Made by a program: the position numbers and the translations under genes
The notes under the pieces: model-generated
What the model saw: the letters and a program-made list of their open reading frames with translations, nothing else
Database searches by the model: none
Told to the model about the DNA's origin: nothing
NCBI GenBank assembly: GCA_019915015.1
Contig: JAHBBC010000019.1
Span: forward strand, 558,001-622,000
DNA: 64,000 bases
Source of the DNA: Auriscalpium vulgare
Taxonomy: Eukaryota; Basidiomycota; Agaricomycetes; Russulales; Auriscalpiaceae
Direction of reading: 5' to 3'
Part shown: one piece after another, positions 42,884 to 55,377 of the stretch
How positions within the stretch are numbered: position 1 is the first letter of the stretch
Layout of the letters: each line of letters opens with the position of its first letter

Positions 42884-44434
42884 ATGATGCCCTCAGCTAT
42901 TCCACCTTCCTTTCCTTCACCCATGGTCAGCCCGGGCATGATTCCCTCTCCCGCTCTCCCAGGCCGCGCGCCATACGACCCCTCTCGCGTCTACAACTAC
43001 AGCCCGGCATCGGACTTCGAGATCGAACATGGATCGAGCCCAGGAAGAGCTTCACGGCAACTAGGACGACCGGGAGCGCCTGTGTACACCGACGAGACGC
43101 TACTGCAGGATAGCATTGCAAAAATCATTTCCGCCAAAGCCCGTCCGTTTACCGTGTCTGGACGGATACCAATCGATCCCGCACACCTAACGCTGTTCTT
43201 CCGTACCAAGGTACGCGTGCTCCATTGACGTCCATCAGCTCTGGTCAGTGAACGCGCTCGTTTCGTGGCATAGAGCGGCATCACGCACTCGCTGGATTTC
43301 CCGATCGATGTCGATTACGATACGCCTCCGGCGCTCGACGTGCTCATCTCATCCTGCCGCCCGCACCCGCTCCTCGAAGACGAAGGGGCTGCCGACTCGC
43401 TCTACTATCCCACAAACCTCCCTCTGACAACGTCGCTTGAAATCGCGAACCACCCGATCCTCGAGTCGATCCGCAACACACTCTTTCCCGCGCTTCCGAA
43501 CGGGCACTACCTTACTGCCGTGCGCGATAAGCTCGAGATCGTCACAGAGGGCTCGCGCATGAGCGCGCAGCCGCCGGAGGGCGACTCGCGCGTCGCGACG
43601 GTCGTCGTCACACTCCCAGTGCGCTACCGCGGGGGCGCCCTCGTCGTGCGCAGCGACGAGGGCGAGGAGGAGACGTCGAACGGGCGAGGCGGAAAGAGTG
43701 GGCACGTCGAGTGGACAGCGTACCTCGCGAACTGCACCGCGGAGACGGAGCCCGTGCAGAAAGGCTGCAGGCTGACAATCTCGTACGCGGTGCACCTCAG
43801 GACGTTCGGCCCGTCTGGCTTGCAGCCTGATCCGCTCATCACGCCGAGTGACTACTTCCTCGACAACCTCGCGCCGATCTTCAACATGCTGCGCGGGCGC
43901 ATGATCGCATTCTACCTCACGGGTGATTATGGGGTGAACCCGGCGGAAGTGCTGGCGGAGTCGCTCGTACCTTATGTGAGTGCGCCGCATTCGCTGCTCT
44001 TGTTTCTGTTAATCATTCGTGCTACCTCATAGCTCAAGGGAGGCGACTCCATCCTGTACCACGCCGTTAAGCTGTACAAGCTCTCCCCGGAGCTGCGCTG
44101 GACAGCCGGCGGGTACATCTGGCCCGTCGACCGCACTGTCGAGATCAGCCCGGAGGTCGCGGAGGGCAGCCCATACGGCGGCGGGCGCCGTCGGCCACTC
44201 CGCGGGACGTTCAGCACCGTGTATGCCGACGAGGTCGCGGATGAGGACGAGATTGACCACCTGCGGTATCGGGTGGAGGAGAGCGGCGCGCTCCCGCTGG
44301 CGGAGGCCGACATCGTGATGCTTGCGGATAAGGACATGTCCGGGCATATCTCGAAGGAGCGTGTGCCGCTCGTTACTGGAGGGGTGCTGGACAAGCTCGT
44401 TGTGAATATCCTGCTAGTCGTGTACGTCCCTTGA
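42884..44434 (+). CDS. 2OG-Fe(II) oxygenase-like fold protein, probably non-catalytic
   Basis: The start MMPSAIPPSFPSPM leads a Pro/Ser-rich disordered region of about 70 residues. The core reads YYPTNLPLTTSLEIANHPI, HYLTAVRDKLEIVTEG, VATVVVTLPVRYRGGALVV, then AYLANCTAETEPVQKGCRLT and ISYAVHL. This order fits fungal prolyl-4-hydroxylase-like proteins (R-x-GG-x-L-x-V strand; C-x-H-E-x-x-P-V-x-x-G-x-R strand). The distal metal His is replaced (CTAETEPV for a usual CEHEVxPV), so iron binding is doubtful. A C-terminal half of about 170 residues follows. Three exons (introns at about 43210-43274 and 43975-44033). No substrate can be proposed. Confidence 0.6.
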
Positions 44435-45007
44435 TTGGCTTGACGCATGATTGATGATCCTCTGTCTGTTACATAGTTTCTTTGCATGGGGTTCAGTTCT
44501 TCTGGTGTTGTAGGAGTAGGTGTCGCGAACATAATGATACTTTACTTGTATGCTATGCCATTTTATTTATCTCGACAAATGAACATGGTGTCAGGTTCGT
44601 GCCGATGGCGGCAGGCTGGCCGAGGCGCGCCGCGGCCGGCGGCGGTCTGATGCGCTGATGCTTGATCTGTCGCCAACTTCACACACGTCCCTTCCACCAA
44701 CCTTCTCAACGTTCAAGGCTGCGATTTCGGCGATGGGACGACGTGCGTTTTTTTTTTTTTTTTGGTACCAGTCCGGGCCCTGACTTCGTTATTCCATTTC
44801 ATCGATTGCACATGTCTCGACCACGGCTACTTACTTCTGCAGACTTCGAATTGTCCGCATACTTGACAGAAGCTGATTTGGAAACGGAGTCTGCTTTAGC
44901 GCCTTTCTCTCCGAACAGAGCGCTGCGTGCACTCCAACGCAGACGCTCTTCTCGTTGATCTCACCTTTGCACCACCTTCATCGCCCTGTCACCCTTTGAG
45001 ATTCAAG
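44435..45007. other. Intergenic with 15-base poly-T tract
   Basis: No gene recognised. A run of 15 T lies at 44749-44763. The last part is the promoter region of the pseudokinase gene. Confidence 0.45.
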
Positions 45008-47536
45008 ATGCCTCTCCGGTCGTCTCAAAAAGCTGCGCAAATACTAGATGGTGCAGTATCCCTGACGCTGTCGGTGCGCAACATCATCTGTCTCCACTTG
45101 ACGCTTGTGACGAACGTTTGGTCACTATGCCAGATCTTGAAGCAGTCTCCAGAGCCGATCTCTTCCAGTGTTGGGAATATACTGTCAGAGATTTACACAG
45201 TAGTCGAGGCGGTGAGATATCGTTTCCCTACAGTCGACATTCGAGACTGATGTCGGGTGACTCAGACCAAGCAGAACCAGAATCAGCTTCGGTTCCTGCT
45301 CATGAGGACCTGCATCATACTGCAGTCGCTTAGTACAAAACAGAACTACAATGACGAGGAGCTGCAGCACCAGGTCCGGAACCTCATCAGGTGCGCGCTG
45401 CCTGCCTGAACATCTGGCACCGCTCATGCTCGTTTCGCAGTGTCTTGGAGTCCGTCAGAGACTTCGCTGTAGCCCAGCAGAAGAAGTCCTTGTTGTCGCT
45501 CTTGTTCACCCCGGACGATCTCCGCCTACAGATTGACGAGCACGAGCGAGCTATACTCTCCGCATGCGCTGCTTTTCAGAATGCCGGTATCCTCAGAGCG
45601 AACCAGAAGCTCGATGACATGGGCGATCAGGGCAACGCGCACTACCAAGACTTGGTCGATAGGCTGGAGGAGATGAAGACAGCCACGATGAATCCGAAGC
45701 TTCTTGACGAGGTCTTGGGCGCGATGCACGCTGACGCGAATAAGACTATGATTGCGATGCAAGCTGTGAGTGAGCGTTTCTTCCCTTGTTTCAAAGCAGC
45801 AGCGCTTTGATACCGCCATCCTAGGTGCTCGAACGCGAACGCACCGGTCGCGACACCCTAACCGATGAAACAAGATCATTCTTGGAAGCCGGCCTTGCGC
45901 GAATGAAAGGAGAGACCGGAGCCGAAGTTCACACCGACTGGTGGACAGTCACAGAGTATGAAATCGAAAAGAGCTTCAAGATCGGCTCCAGCAGCTCTCT
46001 GGGACGCTGGCAGGGGTTGCCAGTGGTTATTCAGACTGTGAGAAGCGCAGAGGTGATAACGTCATTGGCGTACAAGGTGGGTTGCGAGCTCATTTTTGTG
46101 ATGTTTTGCAGACATTGTCCGCTGCAGTAAAGGTGGGAGGCGCCATCATTCCGTCGGAATGGTTAACTCACCAGGTCTCTTCGCCAGCTTTGGGAACGGC
46201 TCCACCATCCGAATATTCTATGTGGGCTCATTCGAATTCATACCGTAAGGCAAAGGTTTATTTAAACACCCCAGCTTTCCTTGCCGCCTCCACTCTTGAC
46301 GATTCTCCGTTCGTCATATGGCCCTACATGGTCAACGGAACGGTCAGGAACCATATCATAGAGCACCCAGATGTGGATTTGTTGAGCATAGTAGGACGTT
46401 CTTGCATTACCTGGCACCGCACTTGTTGACGCCGTCGACAGGCTTACGAGACGCTCCAGGCTCTCCAGTACCTTCATGCTCGGAAACCTCCCGTAGTTCA
46501 CGGCAACCTGCGGCCGGTGAGCCTCTTGCGGATACGATGCAGCATTGGACCTAATGCTAGCGAACACTAGCCTTGTCTCCTCATGAACGAGGCGGGTCAT
46601 GTCGTCGTTGCAGGCGTGGGCCTGGACCCATCTGAAACCGATATAGCCCATCTCAGCGCCCCCGAGCAGTGGACCATCCGTCTCCTCCGCATGCGCTGGC
46701 GCGCACCCGAAATCATGCTTGACCCTCACCCGTCACCCACGCCTGCCTCGGATATCTACTCCTGGGCATTGATCGTGGTGCACCTCTTTGGCAACGCCCT
46801 TCCTCCCGAAATTGGCGAAATCGCAGACGGTGCACGCCCTGCGCGCCCTGACTTTGGCCGCGTACCTGCTCTCGCACCCAGAGGCATCCAGGATGCTTTC
46901 TGGGCACTCATTCAGCGCTGCTGGGCAAGCACCGCGTCGGAGCGGCCCTCGGCGGCGGATGTCTCGGCGGAGATCGTGCACCTCGTGCCGTGGATGGACC
47001 CCAGCAAAGCTCTCTTCGAGCTCCCGCGTCCGCTGCTGCAGGCAACGAACCAAGAGAACATGCGGCTACGCAGCAGCACCCGATATGACTACATCATGGT
47101 CACCGAACACAACCCTCGCAGCCCGTATATCTCTACGAAGCCGCTGACCGGGCGCGGCGAGCATCCCGTACGCCTCGTGAACTTTGTGCTGCGGTGCCAC
47201 GACCAGGGGTACCACGACGATCCCTCCGAATGGCGTGGCCGCTGGGCGTGGCTTGAGGCGGCGCTGATTCGCGCGTCGGGCGAGGAGGTCAACTTTGCGA
47301 GGGAGGCGCCGAATTTCGAGCGCGGGCATATGATCGAGGAGACGCGGGTGGAGCTCGTGCGGCCCAGGTTCGCGGATAAGCAGCAGCAAATATACTCAGT
47401 TAAGTGGGGCGAGGATCACGCGCTAGTGAAGCTCATGCGGAAAGGAGACCGGGTGGTCGTCATTCCGCGTGCGCTGTTTCCAGGTTGGGAAACGCATGTA
47501 TATGGCGTAGAGATACACGTAGTATCTGAGCATTGA
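45008..47536 (+). CDS. MLKL-like pseudokinase with N-terminal helical bundle
   Basis: The ATG at 45008 opens MPLRSSQKAAQILDGAVSLT. The first about 240 residues are helical (QILKQSPEPISSSVGNILSE, QNQLRFLLMRTCIILQSLST, SVLESVRDFAVAQQKKS, YQDLVDRLEEMKTATMNPKL), which fits the four-helix bundle plus brace of MLKL-type N-termini. A kinase-like domain follows with degraded catalysis: PVVIQTV where VAIK should be (Lys to Gln), VVHGNLRP for HRDLKP (Asp to Asn), GVGL for DFGL (Asp lost); RAPEIM and SDIYSWALIVVHLF are kept. The C-terminus (about 170 residues) has NFVLRCHDQGYHDDP, WRGRWAWLEAALIRAS and ends at 47536. Seven or more introns. The N-lobe around 46110-46270 cannot be read in one frame, so the model there is doubtful or the copy is damaged. 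Confidence 0.75.
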
Positions 47537-47840
47537 AGTAATCGAGCGTGCTGGTGTGGACCGGTGAACTGTGCCAAGATTATATCATTTCAAGCACGCC
47601 GTCGGCTTCAATCAACCTCTGCCATCAATCTCATGAGCGGGGGTATATATGTACGAACTGCATAGTACAATCGTGGGCAAATCGTGGGCGGCATTTACAC
47701 TAGCAACGTGGGCATCAAATTTGTATTACTGACTAGTGAGATATAGAATTGTAGCATCCTCGCAGATGGTCGTTGTGCCTCGAAGATGAAGGTGATGATG
47801 CGCTGAAACTCTAAATTATGGTGTCCATCTCTTGAGATCG
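47537..47840. other. Intergenic between convergent pseudokinase and ABC transporter genes
   Basis: About 300 bases of 3' flanking sequence, no feature seen. Confidence 0.5.
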
Positions 47841-50800
47841 TTACTTGCGTGCGAAGAGGCCCCGAGCCGACGAGATCAGTCCACCGACACCCTTGATCCG
47901 GAAAATGTACGTCAAGGCATAGATGGAGCAGATCTGCAGCGCGGGTCAGCGCGACGTTCATAGCGAATACAGAGAGATGGCGGAAAACTCACGTTAAAGA
48001 TGACATAGACCCATATCAAACCGTAGTTGCGCCAATGGTGACTGTAGAAGATGTTGAAGTTCTGTTGAAGGAACGTGTTCGTCGAGCTGATAGTGCAGAA
48101 TTGGCAGCTCGCCGTCGCGGACGCGTCCACCACATAGCCTCCGAAGTTTTGCATGTAGGTGCCGAGGTACTGGCCGCATGTTTGTCCAGACGGCGGGATG
48201 ATCGTGATGAGCTCGATGGCCGAGCACACGACTTCCGAGTTCCCAACAGCTGCAAACGCGTTCAGCCAAATAACGCCTCGGCATAAAGCTGATGTGACCG
48301 ACCTTGTCCAACAAGACCCTCGACGAGGTACGTATAGGGCGAAAGCCGGTACATCCACTGCCACCATCCCAAATGGACATACGGCTGAAGCACACCATTG
48401 CTATAGACGAAGCTAGCATCAGCAATCGGCTCCGACAAGAAGCACAAATGCTACGCTTACAATGTGATGACAAAAGAGAACAAGAAACTGAACAACAGCG
48501 CCGCGATCTCGGGGTTGGGCGACATCGCCGCGACCGCCTGTGCGAGCGATGTGTAGTAGAACGGGTACGCAATGCCCAGCGCGAGGTATGTGAAGCCCGC
48601 GCGGCTGCCCGGGAATGCAACAAGCCAGAACCAGATGAGGAAGTACACCGATGACCCGATGATGTTGAGCGGCAGTTCGGCCAAGAACTGCGCCGTCACG
48701 AACGCCGTCCAGCTGTACATCCTGCTCGGGCGCTCGCGAATCTCATATACGCGGCGCGTAATGATGAAAGGTACCTGGATCTGGTTGGACAGAGGGGCGC
48801 TAAGGATAGTGCTCATGAACACCGCCTAAACAATTCAATGGCGGCTCAGAATATAAATATCGCGTAAAATCGAGATTACACTCACGAAGATTTTGTTCTG
48901 CGTTCCTTGAATGGAGCTCTTGGCCTTGAAGAACGTAAAGCCGATGAACAGGGCGCCGGTGATGTTAAGCATGAGCTTGGCCACCAGGTATGTGGGGTCG
49001 CGCCAGTGCCGAGTCATCTCGCGCAACCACAGCTCTTTCAACTGGAAGGCCCAATTCGTGGAGAACTCGGAGTGGCGCTCAATGTCAACCGCGTTGTTGC
49101 GACGGCCATCATCCAGGACCTGCTCCAACTCCTTCTGCACCCGACCCGCCTCTTCCGAGTGTTTCCACGCATCATGCCAATCGATGCTGGTCGTAGCGGT
49201 CGCGCCGGCACCGATGACGTCAAGGATGTACTCAGCACTTAGAGATATTCCACGCATTAGAGAAAACGCATCCAAGACATCGGGCAGCACTCACGGATTC
49301 GCGTCAGGAGGGCATTCATACCCGCCCTTCGAGTGGAAGTAGTTGAGCAGTGTTTGCGAGTTCTTGCCGATATCCCCAAAATACACCGTCTGCCCGCCCT
49401 TGCGGAGCAGCAGAAGCCTGTCGAATGAATGGAACAATTCCGCCGAGGGCTGATGGATACTGCGTAAATCCCATCAGCTTGAGCGCACAATATAATCTGT
49501 CATATTGTCAACGTACGTGCACAGGATGGCCTGGCCGTGATCCGCGAGTTTGCGCAGGAAGCTGACAATGGCCCACGCGCTCTGTGAGTCCAGGCCCGAC
49601 GTCGGCTCGTCCAAGAACAACAGCAGCCGGGGCTGTGATGGCGCCGTGTCAGCATTTCGTGAGTGGCATGCGGACATTTGTAAAGGCGTACCTTGGCAGC
49701 GAGCTCCACGCCGATCGTCGTGCGCTTGCGATGCTCAACGCCCAGGGAGCCCACGATGGCGTCAGCGTATGCCTCCAAGCCGCACATCTTCAGGCACTGG
49801 TCGACGCTGGCACGGCAGTCAGCACACGCCGTCCTCTGATGAATATGAATATCTCACTAAGCCTCTTTCTCAGCATCCGGAACCGAAGGCGGCTGGCGCA
49901 GTCTCGCCGAGAACAAAAGCGACTCTCGCACAGTTGACTCCGCCAAATGTGTATCCATCTGCTGACAATAACCGCTAAAAAAAACCCCGCACGTCAGCAA
50001 CGCGACGCCGCACAAAAATAAACCACGTACGTCTGCGCCTGGAAGTCTGCCGGGAGCGCGTGACCGTTAACGAGGCGCTCGCCGTGCACGACGCCGGTGG
50101 TCGTGCGCTGAGCGAGCACGTTCAAGAGCGTTGTCTTGCCCGCGCCGGACTCGCCCATGAGCGCGGTCAGCTTCCCCGGCGCGACGAAGCCCGTCACGTC
50201 GTCGAGGAGCCTCCGATGCTCGCCGCCGCCGACGGGCACGTCGTACTGCAGGTGTTGCCACGTAAACACGTCCTTCATCGCAGGCGCGTCCGCGAGCGCG
50301 GCCTCCTCCTCCTTCTCGTCGGAGCCCGAGCCGGCGGCCGTGCCACGGCTCGGCGCGCGGCCCTTCTCCTCGTCGATCGAGCCCGGCTTGCTCGAGTCCG
50401 CTTTCTCCTCCGCCTCCTTGAGTACGTGTGCGGTGCTCCCGCGCTTGAACAGTGTCACGGAGGATTCACCCGCGACCTTCATGTTGTACTCGGTGAACAA
50501 AAGCAGGATCGCGACGAACCCGATGCCAAACGCGATGATGATCCCAAAATTGCGCCACAGGTGGCTGTACGAGTAGTCGTACGAGAGCTCAACGAAGCGG
50601 TTCCCGTCGACGGTTGACTGCCCGGGCAGCGAGCCGACTGTCGTGCAGGCCTGGTTGACGAGCTGTATGCCTTCGTACCCGGGCCCATGAGGCGCGAGAT
50701 TCGCGCATGTACCGTTGAGCGTGTGGAACTCGTTCGTCATGATGCCTTCGAAACCGTACCGCAGAGGCTGCAAACGTGTTCGAGTCAGCATCGGTGCGTA

Positions 50801-53348
50801 TGTCCATTGTATGGGCTTACATTAACGTAGGTGATCCATCGTAGCGCGCCAATCATAGAGGGGCGAGGAATAGTGTAACCGGTGTAGAGGACAAGGCCGA
50901 GTAGCAGGATACCGGCGACCGTCTGCGCAGGCGCGGGCGCACCCAGGGCAGCAGCGACGGCGCGGAACCACGCTTTCATCGTCAACGCCATGACAAATAC
51001 GAACACGAAGAATATACTGTTTGTCGAACGTGTCAGCTGCTCTGCAGGCGTATAGAGATCGTGACTCACAAGAATTGACTCGCCGTCCGTTGCAGATGGA
51101 CGAGGAGATAGAGTACGACAGAGAATATCATGATGGTAATGAACGTGATGGGTATGTCCACGACGGTGAGCGCCGTCGCCTCAATGAACGGGTGGTACAT
51201 CGCAGCTTTGGCGTGCCGGATGACGATGGGGCGCTGCCCGAAGAGCGCGGGGATCTCTGCCATCGACGAGAGAGCGGCAAACAGCAGCGCGCTGTACCAC
51301 ACGTTTGAGGAAAAGAGCCATGTTAGCTGCGGTCTTGTGGCGTTCGGAGATGTGAACGAGCTTACAAGAATAGAACACCTCCGCGCGAAAAGTACTCAGA
51401 CGTCGACTCCTTGAGGTTGTAGAACACCGTGCCGTTGATGATCGCCTGCAGGACGAACGTCCTATCGCCGCAAGTGTCAGCCATGCATACTGCGTTCTGA
51501 GAGCCGCCCCGCACTCACATCATCTGGATGATTTCGGTCGCAAGGTTGCCCTTGATGATCTGAATGCGACGCAGCGCGACGGCGCGGGCCTGCATGAAGA
51601 TGGAGATAGTGTATGGACTCTTCTTGCTCTGCGTGCTGGCGTGCTCCATGATGACACTCTGGCGGTACGACTTGCGACGCTCGGCCGGGTCGCCACGCTG
51701 GTTGTACTCGGCCATCTCGTCGCGATTTGCTGCCCCCTCAGGCGACGCGAGGAAGCGCTCCGCGAACTCGGCGGGCGTGCGCGCGACACGCTGCTCGAAG
51801 CCCTCGCGCACAATGCGCCCGTTGGGGTCCGTCACTGGATGTGTGTCAGCGGGAGATCGGAGTGGGGGGCGCGCCGGAGATCGCGTGGGGACCGGGCTTA
51901 CCTGCAACGAGGAAGTCCGCAGTTGTCTGCCGGTACGCAGGCTCGTAACCCATGTCGATGAAGTACTGCCGCGCCTCGTCCGCACGTCCGAAGTACGCCA
52001 TGCGGCCCTCGTAGATGACGCACACCTTGTCGAAGAGCTTGTACAGCGATTCGCCTGCCTGATAGATCGACACGATGGTCGAAAGACGCCCAATGTCCGT
52101 GCCGATGCGCAGCGCGCGGACAAACTCAAGCGCCGTCGAAGCGTCGAGACCGCGCGTTGAGCTGCGGTCGGCGCAAAGAGTAAACGCGCGAAGTCAGCGG
52201 AGTATTCCGGGCGAGTGTATCAGTGATGGGACGCACTTGTCCCAGGATGTGATGAGCGAACGCAGCGCAAGCGCCTCGCTGATAGACACACGCTTCTTTT
52301 CACCGCCGGATACGCCGCGTATGGCCGCGTCTCCCACAGGGGTCTTCTTCACATGACGGAGGCCAAAGACGGTCTCGAGGATGCCTGTTATTGAGGTGAT
52401 GAACTCACTGCGGGTGGCATTGTCGAAACGCGTGTGGGGCGCGCGCATCTTCGCGGCGAACCGCAGCGTCTCGTCGACGGTGAGCGTGGGGAAGTGCACA
52501 TCGTCCTCGGGGCAGTAGACGACGTCGCCGCGGTAGTGGTTGCGGACGTCGTCCGGCGTGAAGGCGTCGTATTTGACGTCGCCCTCGACGTGGTGGTACT
52601 CTGCGCGCTGGTTGGCGAGAACCTTGAGCAAGGTGCTGCATCCTGATCCGGGACTGCCGAGTACGACTGCAAAGATACCCATCAAGCGATGATCGGGCGG
52701 GATATATGCGCGAGAAACGTACGCAGCATCTCTCCAGGGCGCACGGATCCTTCAAAGCCATAGAGAATGTCGCGAAGGGGCGGGTTGCGGGACTTGCGGA
52801 AGAGGTCGGTGATGTTCTTGGGATCGAAGACGGACCCGAACGTTGTCTGATAGCTAGCGGCGGCGCCCAGGCCGATCACACGAAGCTCGCGGAACGTCAC
52901 GCCAAGCTCCCTGTTCGGTATGCCGTGCGTCTCGCGCCTTCATGACGGAGTCAGGGTGGGCGGGCGTGGACAGGGGCGGCGGGACTCACTTTTTCATGAC
53001 ATTGCGGAGGGTCTTCTCAAAGTCGAAAGGGCCGGAGTTGGGAACGGCGAGGGTGGACTCGGACGCATTGCCCAGGCCAGCGTCGACTCTGCTGAGGGAG
53101 CGGCGGAGGTCGTGCACGCCCTCGGGGTCGAAGTGGTCGATGTCGACATGCGAGGAGGACGACTGGGAGCGCTTGCGGACGGTGCGGGCGGCGGCGGCAG
53201 GGTAGGAACTCGGCGGGGAGCTTGGCGGGGACATGTGGACATGGTGGTGCTGGGCAGCCGCGACAGGCTCTGGCGAGGGCGGGAGGGCGGGAAGGGCGGC
53301 GACACCCTCGTCCTCGTTGATGTCGGCCAGCTGGGCTGGGTCGGACAT
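47841..53348 (-). CDS. PDR-type (ABCG full-size) ABC transporter
   Basis: A plasma-membrane drug or metabolite exporter driven by ATP. The order is NBD1-TMD1-NBD2-TMD2. The start at 53348 gives [15 protein letters not shown] and a Pro/Ser/His-rich cytosolic leader. NBD1: [16 protein letters not shown] (Walker A with the fungal Cys replacing Lys), [32 protein letters not shown] (signature). TMD1 runs from about 51540 to 50800. The linker is acidic and Lys/Ser-rich. NBD2: [52 protein letters not shown] (Walker B). TMD2 and a C-terminal helix end with [20 protein letters not shown] and a Lys stop at 47841. About 15 introns. The asymmetry of degenerate NBD1 and canonical NBD2 is the rule for PDR pumps. 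The substrate is unknown; its place beside biosynthetic genes would fit self-protection or export. Confidence 0.92.
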
Positions 53349-55276
53349 GGCGGGCTCGCCGGTAGGATGTGATGGGGAGAAAGAGGGGTGAGCTATCTGC
53401 AACCGGGGAATTGTTTTTATAAGGGTCAGACTCGAGACATAATGCATGAGTCTGCATCAGGATGTCGGGGCCTCCGCGGCTATCAGTCATCCTCACATGG
53501 ATACTTGTTGAACTCGGCGCACGCCACGCCGCCTGCTGCATGTTTCCACTGCGGAGGTTGTCTGACGACAAGATGGAGTAGAATCGGCCGTTTGGGACGC
53601 GCGTATTTGATGCGGGTGCGGCAAAGTAGCCCAGCATCGCGTGATGTTTTATGACCGAGCCCCATATTCCTACCAAACCTTTCTCTTTCTGGCCCATTTA
53701 TTGCAAAATTCGTGTATATGAAGTCAGCGATGACACAGTGGATGTGTAAGTCCAACGGAGCGGCCCGTCGGGAAGACACGTAGTATACTGTACGCGTAAC
53801 AGCAGATGACCGTACTAGTGCGGCTATCATAGCTTCAAGTCCCTCAGCCCGAGCTGAGCGCTGCTCGTACCAGAGGCTGCCCACGAAGAGCATCGATATC
53901 TGAAGTGAGCGAGCTTCACGCTATGGCACTATGCACCGCGTGCCAAGCAGCTCAGCACTCACCGGCCGAGAGCCAAGCATCAAACGCGCGTTCCCGGCAT
54001 TGGCATGATCATCTGCACCCGCAGGCACAGCCCGATGAATGCCGGCAGATCGGGAGATCCAGTCGGGTCCTGTAGCGGGAAAACACTTTAAGTAAACTGC
54101 TCGGTCTCACTGTCTAGATGCAGAGATCGCACCCGCGAGTGTACCGCACTCTACCGCTCATTCATATACCCCTGTGCTGGCCTATACTCCTGCCAATTGC
54201 ATTCAGAGACCGACATCGCAAAATGTAGCGATGCGCACGAGCACGTTTCAGTATACCCTCGTGGGTATTAAATCACGGCTACGTCCGACTCGGACAAATG
54301 GCAAGCTCGTGGCGCTCGCAGGTTTGCGAAGGGTAGCTAGCGCTGGATAGGTTAGATGGGCAGGCCTGTGCGCCAGCAAACACCAGCCCAAAACACGCCA
54401 TCGTAACCTGAGAAATCATACTAGATGAGTCTCCAGCCTCATACATCAGACTCACGCCGTGATGAATGCTTAATTACACGACAAATTGAAATAAGGTCGC
54501 CACGGAAGCCTCTCACCGCGGCGCTCTGACGCGCCCACGTCGTACGGCAGAGTTCTGAATGGGTGCTGCGCAAGCTGTCACCGCGCCCTACACTGCACAC
54601 CGGGCCGGGCTCGGGCATGGGATGGCTGAGCGATCAGAGTGGGCGGGGGGACCTGCCGTACTCTCTCGCAATTGCCTTTGGCGTTCGTCAGTAAATTCCT
54701 GGCTGTTCGACCAGCGCATCAGCACCGCACAATAAGTGTTCACTCAGGCATCATATCTATTACGGCGCAAATAAACTCACTTTTACGAAAGAAACAACAA
54801 TAGCAGCAGCCTTGATGGATACTACCCTCTTGTATGACACCCACCTCCACAGGCGGCGATTTGATAGCACAACAGAGCCGCCGTGCGCGCATGTCGAATG
54901 GAATTTCGCTCGCTGCCTGCCCGCGTGTGTCAGTGCCGTTGCGTTGATCTGGCCCCGCCCAGAATCATTGCGCCGACCGATGGGGCTACGCTGGCGGCGG
55001 TCAGGCCGTGGTCATGGCATCAGGAATGAAGGGAATCCGCATGACAGTTGCGCAGTCAGACCAATCTGAATGATCACTATCGGATTCGACGGCGTTTACG
55101 CGCTCCTTGGATTTGCCACACTGTAGACCTGGCGGCTACCACGCGCGGTCACGCGGCCGGCGACGCCGACGCGTGTTCCAGATTCAGGGCGCTCCTTACT
55201 ATACTCGGACTCTTCTCGTGCTTCTCGCTACTTACGGTCGGTACGCTCGTCATATATACGCGCACGACAGCGCCGC
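53349..55276. other. Unassigned stretch between transporter gene and retroelements
   Basis: The first part is the transporter promoter. A minus-strand frame at 53483-53893 (MLFVGSLWYEQRSARAEG) and a plus-strand frame at 54812-55069 lack known motifs. From about 54000 there is no coding signal. A CATATATACGCGC TATA-like sequence at about 55250-55262 may belong to the LTR or promoter of the broken retroelement that follows. Confidence 0.4.
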
Positions 55277-55280
55277 CTCA

Positions 55281-55377
55281 CTCGTCTCTTTTCTTTCCCT
55301 CTCTCTTATACCACGGTGCTAGGTATGTTACGAGTCTCGTCTCTTTTCTTTCCCTCTCTCTTATACCACGGTGCTAG
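55281..55377 (+). repeat. Tandem direct repeat, two 42-base units, period 55
   Basis: Units at 55281-55322 and 55336-55377 are identical. Each begins CTCGTCTCTTTTCTTTCC and ends CACGGTGCTAG; a 13-base spacer separates them. Confidence 0.9.

Noticed and set aside
42391..43113. 240-residue plus-strand frame before the oxygenase-like gene
   Set aside because: It overlaps the Pro-rich N-terminus of the real gene in another frame and has no recognisable domain.
43349..43990. Long minus-strand frame of 213 residues
   Set aside because: It is the antisense shadow of the 2OG-oxygenase-like gene, Arg/His-rich and without motifs.
44749..44763. Poly-T tract as the tail of a minus-strand retroposon (LINE or SINE)
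   Set aside because: No LINE or SINE body, second border or target duplication is visible next to it.
51515..52160. Long frames on both strands over the first half of the ABC transporter
   Set aside because: High-GC shadows; the true frame carries the NBD1 and TMD1 motifs on the minus strand.
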